Origin: Halisarca cf. caerulea
Lineage: Eukaryota; Porifera; Demospongiae; Chondrillida; Halisarcidae
Direction of reading: 5' to 3'
Length of the DNA: 64,000 nt
Assembly (NCBI GenBank): GCA_963170055.1
Contig: CAUJGJ010000002.1
Coordinates: 47,501 to 111,500, forward strand
Positions within the stretch are counted from its first letter, which is position 1. Each line of letters opens with the position of its first letter. Positions 1 through 10,000 of the stretch are shown one piece after another. Made by a program: the position numbers and the translations under genes. A model generated the notes under the pieces. It saw only the letters and a program-made list of their open reading frames with translations. It did not search any database and was not told the DNA's origin.

Positions 1-1760
1 ACCTGGTATGGCTAGGACTATCCATGGTGACCACCAGAGGTTTCTGGACACATACTACAACCCAAACCCTGGTCTCTATTTCAGTGGAGATGGTGCACGC
101 AGGGACGAAGAGGGACACTATCAGATAACTGGACGTGTTGATGATGTCATCAATATCAAAGGCCATCGAATAGGCACTGCTGAGATTGAAAGTGCTTTGG
201 TGAGTTTACCATGTAGTTGTGGGCGGGGCCTGTAATTCTGGGTGTGGCCTATAGTTGTGGGCGTGGCCTATAGTTGTGGGTGGGTCTACAGTTGTGAGCG
301 TGGCCTATAGTCATAGGTGTGACCTATGATTGTGGCTGGGTCTACTGCTGTGTACTTTTGTGTGAGGTCTACATAGCAGAATATGTGCTCTTGTATTTGT
401 GAAGTGTACTTGTTCTTGACAGGATGATGATGAGAGAGTTTCAGAAACTGCGGTTGTTAGTTACCCACATGATGTCTTTGGACAAGGGATTGCTGCGTAT
501 ATCATACTCTGTGAGGGAGTGACAGACAGTGTTCAAAATATTGAGGAAAATTTGAAGAATTTGGTAAAAGCGAGGATTGGGTCGTTTGCCGTGCCACAGA
601 AGATTCTGGTTTGTCTTTACTTGTCAAATACAGATCAGTTGTGCGCAGTAACCCTCATTCAAACTGCATGCGTGTGTGGGGCTAAGGGATCAAGGCACTT
701 TCTAAGGGGGGGGGGGGGGGTCTGGGGCATGCTCCCATAAAATTTTAGAATTTTATACCCTCTGAGATCACTTCTGGTGCATTTTCAGACTCATTTGGGG
801 TTCTCAAATAGCATGATGAGATAACCAGATTTCTGGGCTGAACTGATACTCAACACACAGGGTACTATCTAGGATTAAAATTTTGAGGGGAAACTTCAAT
901 ATTACAGTTCATGTCTGCCATGCAAGACATGACCATAGTTTATACATCATGACATCCTAGATGTCTATAAAGCACATGCATGCAGTGATGTAAGGAGGTG
1001 CAGTTACATGTGTGGGATCATAGGGTACATGACTTGTATAACTAGGGGGTCCGGGGGCATGCTCCCCCAGGGAAAGTTTGAGGTTTTAGATTATATAAGG
1101 TGATATCTGAGGCCATTTTGAACCATTCCAGGTTGATTTTGACACTCAAGTAGAGCCTTCTCTATAGTAATGTACACTACAGTTGGAATATTTTGGAGTG
1201 GTAGTTTCCCCCCTTCCCCCCACTGGATAGAACCCTACTTATAGACCAATGATTCTGATAAGTTACTTTGGAGAATTGCACACCTATAACACATACACCT
1301 ATTAGATCAAACGCTGACAAAGATTGTTGGCACAAAAGCTGCTAATTATTCTTTGACCTTGAAGAGATTGTAGATATGTGGAATGGAAAAGGTAGAAGAA
1401 CAGCTGTTTAGGTTTTAAAACACTACATTCTCCTTCTATACTCCTTATTTGTGTTGATTTCAGTTCTGTGTTCAGTTCTACCTCTTTAAACACAAAAATG
1501 GCAAACCTAATTTCCAAGGGGGGAAATCCCCCCCCCCCCAACTAAAAACCTGTCTTCCCCTCACACCCCTACCAACATCACAATGTTGTTTGTTCAGTTG
1601 CGTTTGTTTCATTTCATGTTAGTTTGTACCTGGAGTGCCTAAGACACGCTCAGGGAAGATCATGAGAAGAGTTCTGCGCAAAGTAGCTCACGGAGACACT
1701 GATTTTGGAGATCTCTCAACTCTAGCTAATCCTGAAATAGTACAATTACTAGTAAAATAG
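1..1760 (+). CDS. ACSS: Acetyl-CoA synthetase, C-terminal three exons (5' part outside window)
   Basis: Acetyl-CoA synthetase makes acetyl-CoA from acetate, ATP and CoA. Three exons are seen: 1-199 (frame from base 2), 423-608 and 1623-1760, joined by GT-AG introns and ending in TAG. The first holds the adenylate-forming motifs [11 protein letters not shown] and [13 protein letters not shown]. The last holds the A10 motif [11 protein letters not shown], whose Lys is the catalytic residue and acetylation site of the family. The protein ends [10 protein letters not shown]. Known ACSS1 and ACSS2 end in the same way (GDxTTL/STV-DPS region), so the 3' end is complete. Whether it is the cytosolic or mitochondrial type cannot be told because the N-terminus is missing. 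The 1-kb intron 609-1622 holds two copies of a GC-rich dispersed element. The stop lies 166 bp from the convergent PNO1 stop. Confidence 0.93.
213..345. repeat. Minisatellite in ACSS intron
   Basis: About six degenerate copies of a roughly 19-bp unit (tatagttgtgggcgtggcc) lie within the 223-bp intron between the first two visible ACSS exons. Confidence 0.7.
695..1215. repeat. Two related copies of a GC-core/AT-tail dispersed element
   Basis: Near 705-800 and 1043-1150 the same order of blocks appears: a G run, then a GGGGCATGCTCCC palindrome, an AT-rich stretch, a segment like ctctgagatca/atatctgagg, and then attttcagactcatttggg/attttgaaccattccagg. The two copies are diverged but collinear, so this looks like one element family inserted or duplicated twice in the ACSS intron. 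Type unknown (MITE or SINE-like). No coding capacity seen. Confidence 0.5.
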
Positions 1761-1926
1761 TCTCTGACGACAGTGGCTTGCAACCGGGTGTAGTTATATT
1801 TTATGTACATTTTGCCTTTATCAAGTAATAACATTTGAATTTAATTCACTCACATTACAAGTTTTGAAATACACATTAAATTTTATGAAAATTTAATAAC
1901 AATTTCATAGATCAGTGTTTAATGCC

Positions 1927-2324
1927 TCATAGTTTATCTCTTGTTCTTGAGCGAAGTTGTCCATAAACCTTACTGGGAGGAGATCCTGTAAGGAAAGAAC
2001 ATTAATTTTCATGATCTGACAGAAATTCCTTCAACCTTGTATGTTGTCACCTACCTAGGATTAAACTGCTGATGGCATTTCTAGCAATCCTAATGTTTTG
2101 GTAGGAACCCAAAATGTGGATTTTCCTGTCAATGGAAGGGAAAAATTTGCAAAATTGAAGACCACAAGATCAGCTGGTACTACCTGTCTGCCAAAACTAT
2201 TCGCGTCTTTGTTGTATTTTCAATGGTAAACTTTGTTTTTCCTCCGGTACCTGCTACCCGTCCAATTGCTCTTGACAAGTGGTCTCCTCGTAAGGGCTTT
2301 ACTGAAAAAGACAAAACAAATCAC

Positions 2325-2404
<80 letters not shown>

Positions 2405-2417
2405 ACACACACACACA

Positions 2418-2460
<43 letters not shown>

Positions 2461-3567
2461 CAGAAAAAGAAACCATACATACTAACCATCAGTAACTTCG
2501 AAGGAGTCTAAAAACAAATCGTCTAAACGCACTAAAGCTAAAGCATCCTATGGAAGGGGGGAAAACCATACTGTTGATGGATGGGACAGTGCTGATGATG
2601 GATGGACAATGCTGATGATGGATGGGACAGTGCTGATGAAGGATGGGACAGTGCTGGTGATGGATGGGACAGTGCTGGTGATGGATGGGACAGTGCTGAT
2701 GATGGATGGACAGTGCTGATGATGGATGGACAGTGCTGATGATGGATGGGACAGTGCTGATGATGGATGGGCAGTGCTGATGATGGATGGGACAGTGCTG
2801 ATGATGGATGGACGTCAGTGCTGATGATGGATGAACAATGTTGTTGATGGATGGACAGTGCTGATGATGGAAGGGACAGTGCTGGTGATGGGGGATAATG
2901 CTCATGATGGATGGGACAATGCTGGTGATGGAAGGGACAGTGCTGATGATGGATGAGACAATGCTGGTGATGGATGAGACGGTGCTAGTGATGGATGGGT
3001 TAGTGATGGCGATGGATGGGTCAGTGATGGTTATTGAAAATACTCACGTCAACTTCAAACCCTAAGGCAAATGCTGTGACGAAATCACTTCCTTTCTGTA
3101 TTGCTCCTGAGTCAACAGTGAACTTTGACGTCTACACAGATACAAGCACCATAGACCTTAAATACCTATGCAAGCACCACACATAGTTCACAAGACTACA
3201 GAACTCGATTAGGGAAAAGAATTTTAGACAGAAAACTGCATACCTTCAATTCAATGCTTCTATTCTTTAAATTTAATCGTATTTGTAATTTTAATTGTTC
3301 CGCAATCGGAGTGAATATTTTCATCCAATTCTCCTTTAGGGGGCCAAATCGATTTGGTGGAATAGAAATCCGTCGAAACTCTACATCATCGATGCCTTGT
3401 TGAGCGGGCGCAGGAGGAAAGCTCGGGCAATTCTTCAAAGAGCCCTTTCCTTCAACTTCCATACCCTCGACTGCGTTTTTCTTTCGCTGAATAACTTCTA
3501 AGTCATTTGCTTTTTCCTTCGCTTCTAGGGCGAGAACAGTTTCCATAGAACTAGATGTAGTGGCCAT
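1927..3567 (-). CDS. PNO1: PNO1 (Dim2), KH-domain 40S ribosome biogenesis factor
   Basis: PNO1 binds pre-18S rRNA beside the NOB1 nuclease during late 40S maturation. Six exons on the minus strand: 3244-3567, 3048-3131, 2487-2547, 2184-2301, 2055-2125 and 1927-1985. They add to 717 nt, giving 238 residues (human PNO1 is 252). Diagnostic blocks are [20 protein letters not shown], then [19 protein letters not shown], the KH core [19 protein letters not shown], then [18 protein letters not shown], and the tail [17 protein letters not shown]. All introns are GT-AG and phases are consistent. The ATG at 3567 lies 47 bp from the presenilin ATG on the other strand. The N-terminal 60 residues are low-complexity and poorly conserved, as in other species. 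Intron 2548-3047 is a minisatellite and intron 2302-2486 a CA repeat. Confidence 0.96.
2325..2459. repeat. (AC)n microsatellite in PNO1 intron
   Basis: About 65 dinucleotides with two single T interruptions. It fills most of the 185-bp intron 3 of PNO1. The long Thr-His and Cys-Val reading frames across it are repeat artefacts. Confidence 0.95.
2565..3030. repeat. Minisatellite in PNO1 intron 2
   Basis: Roughly 24 copies of an 18-19 bp unit (gatggatgggacagtgct). It fills the intron between PNO1 exons 2 and 3. Confidence 0.9.
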
Positions 3568-3614
3568 TTTCGCTTAGAGAATCACGTGTATGTCACATGA
3601 TCTATCCCGTGACA
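3568..3614. promoter_or_regulatory. 47-bp head-to-head interval between PNO1 and presenilin, with E-box
   Basis: The two start codons face away from each other with only 47 bp between them. A palindromic E-box CACGTG lies at 3583-3588, followed by a second E-box-like CACATG (3594-3599). Both transcription starts must lie inside this interval or inside the other gene's first exon. E-boxes of this type bind bHLH-zip factors (USF, MYC, MITF/TFEB) in animals. Function is inferred. Confidence 0.7.
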
Positions 3615-4878
3615 ATGGCTGATCTGATCGTAGAACAAGATCCGGATCCGGAGGCTTCCTTGAATGGAGAGTCACCCGGGGCAGAAAGGCGGCGTCTTCT
3701 TACTAAAAAATCGGAAGGAAAACCTTCTCCTGTAAAGGCCGTAAGTTTGTCGTTAGTTGGCCACCTTAGGAGAAGTCTTTGAGGCAATTGTCCACCCAGC
3801 CTTAATGCGAATTCCCATTCCCATTTCCATTACTGATCCATAATACTCACTGGGATGGGGGAGGGCACATAGTTTGGTTTCAACAGATTACACCAGTCAA
3901 TGAAAGACTAATCACTAATGTGTGCAATCTTGGACACAGGGTACTAACCCTAAAATATGCTTTTGAAATTATGGAATTTATAATCTCTCTAGATGTGTGG
4001 TTAGTATCAAAATTAAAGCTCATGCGGGTGTCAATGTGACCCTATTTGTTTTTCCATTGTCCTTTGTTGACTGCTATCCATAGTGTGTGTGTGTGTGTGT
4101 GTGTGTGTGTATTTGTACGTGTGTGTTTGTGTGTGTGTGTGTGCGTGTGTTTGTACGTGTGTGTGGGGGGGGGGGGGGGGCTACTTACCGCTATTTGAGC
4201 AGCCTTTCCTTTCGAACGCACTAGAGTTTGAATTCAGATGTCCGTCTTCGCAACAGAGTGGGAAGCCCTTCTCCAGAAAGAAGACCCAATGTTTGTTTTC
4301 TTTATCTGTTGTGACGTTGCCTTCCTCCCTACTCTCCCTCCTGTGTCATTGTAGAGGGACCCACCATCGAATGACGATGAAGACAGTCGTAGAGAATGTG
4401 GGTTTGTGTGCATCTTTAGAACACTCCTTAACCTCCTTCCAGCCTTTGGCGATGCTGATGACACTACGGAAAGATCCGAAGAGTTACTGAAATTTGGTGC
4501 TTTGCAAATCATCAACCTTCTTGCCCCGGTGACAATTTGCATGTCTGTTGTTCTGACGTTTGTCCTCTCTGTTGAACTCAAGGTAGATCCTACAGCAGCT
4601 AGTGGAGGATTGTGAGTTGTCATGGTGATTGTTGTGACTGTTTCCAGCAGCTATATCCTTTGTGTATGCTCCAGGACCTCCCTACCTTTCAGTAACGAGA
4701 ACACAGATGATGGGGGCAAACAGTTCCTGGAAGCACTTGCCAATGTTGCTGTCATTATTACCATTGTTGTTGTCATGACGATAGTTCTTGTGTGTCTCTT
4801 CAAATTTAAGTGCTACAAGGCAAGTAATCATCAATAACCAGACCACACCCATCAAACGCTGTAACACACCCACCAAAT

Positions 4879-4949
<71 letters not shown>

Positions 4950-5102
4950 GCGCGCACACACACACACACCATGTGCAGTACTGAGTATTAGAGTGATGTT
5001 GTCTAATGCTCTCTACCACAGGTCATCTATGGCTGGTTATTGATAGCATCCATTCTCCTCTTGTTTGTGTTTGCATCATTATACGTTCTGTAAGCTTCTA
5101 AC

Positions 5103-5135
<33 letters not shown>

Positions 5136-6780
5136 TGTGTGTGCGTGTGTGTGTGACTCCACCATGTTTGCCTCTCGCACAGGAACATATGTCGTGCACA
5201 CAACCTCCCTTTGGACTGGTTTTCACTGAGTTTCTGTATGTGGAACTTTGGAGTGATGGGAATCATTGTCATCCATTGGAAGGGTCCCCTCAGACTGCAG
5301 CAAGCCTATCTCATTATCATTTGTGCCCTAATTGTGAGTTCTCTCTATCAGAAGTCTCTACTGTCATCTGTACTTATTGCATCATCCTCTCACTAACAGG
5401 CTGCTGAGCTCCTGCAACTCCTTCCTGATTGGACCACATGGCTGCTCCTCTTTGCCATTTCCATATGGGGTAGGCTTACAGTTGTCACTGATGTACAGCT
5501 GTCGCTGATGTCTGGCTGTCACTGATGTCAGGCTTTCACTAATTTCTGGCTGTCACTGATGTCTGGCTGTCACTGATGTCTGGCTGTCACTGATGTCTAG
5601 CTATCACTGATGTCTAGGTGTCACTGATGTCTGGCTTTCACTAATGTCTGGCTATCACCGATGTCTGGCTGTCACTGATGTCTAGCTATCGCTGATATCT
5701 GGGTGTCACTGATGTCTGGCTATAACTAATGTGAAGCTTGTTTGATTGCAGGGTATTGTGTTTCTCTTTTTCTTGTTTAGATATCATTGCTGTGCTATGT
5801 CCTAAGGGACCTCTCAGGATTTTGGTGGAGACTGCTCAAGAGAGAAATGTGGAGCTTTTCCCTGCTCTGATCTACTCCTGTAAGTTGGGGATTTTGGTTT
5901 GTTTTTGTGTGAGTGTGGCATGACTGCTGTCCCTCCCACCTGAAGCCACCATGTTGTGGACCATAGGAATGGCTGATATCCCTCAAAAGAAGACACCATC
6001 GGTGCCTTCTGGTGAGGTTCAAAGTAGTGGGGAGAGCAATGGAGACACACCCACCCCAAGCCCCCCCTCCAGTGACCCACCTCCAGCTGCCCAGGGTAAC
6101 CACCCACCCATCCTGTACACAGACAACAGCAGAGGTGCTCCATTGCTTGATGTGGAGGGTGACACACACACTGATGGACAGAGTCCAAGGTTTGGTGTGT
6201 TCCTGGTGACTGAATACCTTTGATCTGTGCTTACATCATTCAGTGAAGAGACTCAGGGAACCAGCCAACAAGAGCAACCTGATGACTCCCCTGATCAGCC
6301 AGCAGGACCTCCTTCTAGTCAGCCGTCCACAAGTCAGAGGAATGTAGAAGACAGCGAAGAAGATGAGGAAACAGAACGTGAGACTTTCCTGTTTAGACAC
6401 AACCACCTTCATTCACTGCAGGGTGTTGTGCTCTTGTTCCAGGTAGAGGAGTACGTCTTGGTTTAGGTGACTTCATCTTCTACAGTTTACTGGTTGGTAA
6501 AGCAGCTTTTGACAGCAAAGGAGACTGGGTCATCATATCCTCTTGTTTTGTCTCCATTCTCATTGTAAGTCATCATATTGTCCAGTATGCACCCTGTTCT
6601 TGATGAGAGGGTTTCCCCCTGTAGGGTTTATGTATGACAACCATCCTCCTGGGCATGCTCAGACGTGCCCTTCCTGCTCTCCCCATCTCCATCATCTTTG
6701 GTCTCATCTTTTACTTCACCTCGCGATACCTCCTCTCTCCTTTTGCCCTGGTGTTGGCAGTTCACCAAGTATTCCTTTAG
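3615..6780 (+). CDS. PSEN: Presenilin, catalytic aspartyl protease of gamma-secretase
   Basis: Presenilin is the nine-TM intramembrane protease that cleaves Notch and other type I proteins. Eleven exons: 3615-3740, 4355-4611, 4675-4819, 5022-5089, 5183-5333, 5400-5469, 5781-5879, 5946-6189, 6244-6377, 6443-6564 and 6625-6780. They total 1572 nt (523 residues; human PSEN1 has 467). The active-site Asp of TM6 lies in [14 protein letters not shown], split by intron 6. The TM7 Asp lies in [17 protein letters not shown], and the PAL motif in [10 protein letters not shown]. Also diagnostic are [20 protein letters not shown] and LVETAQERN. The acidic Pro/Ser-rich loop between TM6 and TM7 (exons 8-9) is longer than usual. 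The intron after exon 3 uses a GC donor (AAG/GCAAGT). Start at 3615 was chosen for its ACAATGG context; an in-frame ATG at 3597 would add six residues. The exon 2/3 junction is the least certain. Confidence 0.96.
4083..4180. repeat. TG microsatellite with poly-G run
   Basis: Interrupted (TG)n followed by a 14-G run, in presenilin intron 1. Confidence 0.9.
4880..4970. repeat. (AC)n microsatellite, presenilin intron 3
   Basis: About 44 AC dinucleotides with a short CG-rich interruption, inside the GC-AG intron between exons 3 and 4. Confidence 0.95.
5102..5154. repeat. (TG)n microsatellite, presenilin intron 4
   Basis: Short TG repeat that makes up over half of a 93-bp intron. It begins 12 bp after the GTAAGC donor. 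Confidence 0.9.
5475..5740. repeat. Minisatellite, presenilin intron 6
   Basis: About 15 copies of a 17-bp unit (ggctgtcactgatgtct). It fills the intron that splits the TM6 active-site region, between the codons for Trp and Asp. Confidence 0.9.
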
Positions 6781-7004
6781 TTACAAAAAGACCATTTATT
6801 AACTGATAACCAGTCACATGTGTGAATTAATTAAGGAATGATAAATTTGCATTGTACATATCACAAAAATTTAAAATTAAAATTTATGCAACTAATGATA
6901 TGGGCAAATTAGCCTTGACAAAAGCATTTATAATCTGCAGTAACTGCATGCATGGTTGACTGCATGCATGGTTGAATGTGTGTCATAGTTAACAGAATGT
7001 TCAA

Positions 7005-10000
7005 CTAGGTACGAGACTTGGGATCACCCTTTTGGACTTGGTACGACACTTTGACCTTCCCAGGGAAATATCGGGACAGGTCTGTATCCTATGGGATAGA
7101 AGTTAGAAATAAATCATAAATATAGACTGGTGGTTGCTATAGCAACAAATGGTCACCTTTACACTCTTGAGCAAATCCTTTTCTCTGGAAGAGGACTCCT
7201 TTGACTTGAGGAAATGAAGCACAGCAGCTCTAGCGGCTGTAGGGGGAGGGAAGGGGGAGTGTCAGCACAGATGGTTCAGGAACAGACACATATATGCATG
7301 TACACAGACCTTTCCCTCTTCGACCTGTTCCCGGGATCAGCTTCACCTTAAACCTTCAGAAGAATGGAGGGAAGAAGGGTAGAGGGAAGAAGGATGGAGG
7401 GAAGAAGGGTAGAGAACAAAAGGATGGAGGGAAGAAGGGTCGAGGGAAGAAGGATGGAGGGAAGAGGGATGGAGGGAAGAAGGGTGAAAGGAAGAAGGGT
7501 AGAGAGGAGGATGGAGGGAAGAAGGGTAGAGGGAAGAAGGGTGGAGGGAAGAGGGATGGAGGGAAGGATGGAGGGAAAAAGGATGGAGGGAAGAAGGGTC
7601 GAGGGAAGAAGGATGGAGGGAAGAGGGATGGAGGGAAGAAGGGTGAAAGGAAGAAGGGTAGAGAGGAGGATGGAGGGAAGAAGGGTAGAGGGAAGAAGGG
7701 TGGAGGGAAGAGGGATGGAGGGAAGGATGGAGGGAAAAAGGATGGAGGGAAGAAGGGTCGAGGGAAGAAGGATGGAGGGAAGAGGGAAGAAGGGTGAAAG
7801 GAAGAAGGGTAGAGAGGAGGATGGAGGGAAGAAGGGTAGAGGGAAGAAGGGTGGAGGGAAGAGGGATGGAGGGAAGAAGGATGGAGGGAAAAAGGATGGA
7901 GGGAAGGATACCGGTACTTAATGCCTTAGAAGCCTTTACAGTGAAGGAAACACACATGGATAAAATCCCTCAATAAACCCTACAAAACGTACTTGTAGTT
8001 GATCATGGCAGTGTAAGGGGCACAGACTGGGACAGCAAACAGCAGCAGATCATTTTCAAATGGGCAACCAGTCAAGGAGTCCAAAATTGACATTTGCTCC
8101 TGAAAATTTGAAACAGGATTGAAAATGGTAACTGTTCTAAAATGATTGGGACTACTGCCACCTCACTCTATTGAAATCTCCAACATCATGAGGATCCTGA
8201 TGGAGGGTCATAAGGATAAATTTATTGTCATGGCAACACCACATGGTGAAAAGGAAACTTACCTCTACTTCACCCACTGCCTGGTTCTCCCCTAGGGACA
8301 CCCTCTTTTCCGCTTCTTGGGAAACCTCTGATACATGTTCTTTATGAGGGTTGCTGGGGACCTGTTCAGTGGGGGTCGGGTTGCTGGGGACCTGTTCAAC
8401 AAAGACTTGGTTGTCATGGAACTGATGACCAATACCTGTTTGTGCATGACCATCAGATGTGTGTGTTGTAGAGGTTTGAGAAAGAACAGTTCCAACAGTC
8501 CCGATGCTCACACAAGGACTCTGGCCACTTCCATCTATCAGGTGATAACCTCCTTCACCATATACAGAGTCTCTTGCTTCAAGGTCATCTCCTCTCTCCT
8601 TAAGGTCATCTCCTCTCTCCTCAAGGACATCTCCTCTTTCTTCAAGGTCATCTTCTCTCTCCTCAAGGCCATCTCCTCTCTCCTCAAGGACATCTCCTCT
8701 CTCTTCAAGGACATCTCTCTCCTCAAGGACATCTCTCTCCTCAAGGACATCTCTCTCCTCAAGGACATCTCCTCTCTCTTCAAGGACATCTTCTTCATTG
8801 TCTACTAAAAGGATTCGAGGATCTGCCTGTCTTCGTCGAGTTGGTACAAATGACTTCCCTGAGGTCTCCTTGTACTTTTTCTTTGGATTGTTGGATCTTT
8901 GTTTCTTCTTCCCTTTCTCATCATTCTTCTCACCTCTTCCAACCTGCATGCGACCATCATGGTACATGTCCTCAATCATCCACAGACACACCCACCCAAA
9001 GGTACACTATTAGAGTAAACATGACACAGAAAATCTATTTTACCCCTAGCAATTTCATCTTTATCTTCCTCTCATCTTCATCTTGTCCGGTGTATTTTTG
9101 TTTGGTTTTCTTCTTAGTCTAAGAACATGGAGGAGGAGAGGTGAGGGTGATGGTGTGAGGGTGACAGCATGGAGGAGAGGTGAGGGTGACAGCATGGAGG
9201 AGAGGTGAGGGTGACAGCATGGAGGAGAGGTGAGGGTGACAGCATGGAGGATAGGTGATGGTGACAGCATGGAGGAGAGGTGATGGTGACAGCATGGAGG
9301 ATAGGTGAGGGTGACAGCATGGAGGATAGGTGAGGGTGACAGCATGGAGGAGAGGTGAGGGTGTCAGCATGGAGGAGAGGTGAGGGTGACAGCATGGAGG
9401 AGAGGTGAGGGTCTGAGGGTGTTGGTGATGAGTGCTGATACAATGAGATGATCAAAACTCACTTTATTCTTTTTTTTTGTGAGATCATGTTCCATCTTCT
9501 GATGAAGATCGCTGTCTTTCTTCACCTCTCTGTCAGACAAAGTCAATGTGCATGAAGTCAAACAATGCACTAAGCAGTCCTCATAATGAGCACCTTTTTT
9601 GCTTGAAGTTGACATGAGGATCCCTCACTGGTCCACCTGTAACCTAACCAGAGTAAAACATCATGATTGTCAAAGCACAACAACAAACAACAAACAACAT
9701 TTACAAGCACACAAACCAAAGTTGTTCCTTGACCATCTTCTGACCTAGCAGACAAGAAACCATGACAACAGAATCATCACAAAAATAGGTGCAATTTTAC
9801 TTGTCTGAGAAGATATCAAACTTTATACTTGTGTCGGGATAGCTGCCTTCACCGCCTACCACAGAGAAAAAACTGTTAAGAAAGGTAACAACTTCATGTG
9901 TTTGTCAAGGCGAAAACCTTCCTCCTCTCCTTCCTCCTCATCTTCTGACCCCACATGGACTGCTTCCTCCTCTCCTTCCTCCTGTGGCTATGGGGTGGGT

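Noticed and set aside
2220..2511. Overlapping 90-codon frames rich in Thr-His or Cys-Val on both strands (also at 4083, 34038, 34948, 42585, 60384)
   Set aside because: They are translations of CA/TG dinucleotide repeats inside introns of recognised genes.
7343..7957. 204-codon Ser/Leu/His-rich frame on the minus strand
   Set aside because: It is the translation of a purine minisatellite within a NEMF intron whose flanking exons splice in frame without it.
8152..8262. Reading through from the NEMF repeat exon into 8152-8262
   Set aside because: A GTAAGT donor at 8262 and the conserved next exon at 7993-8099 show that this part is intron.
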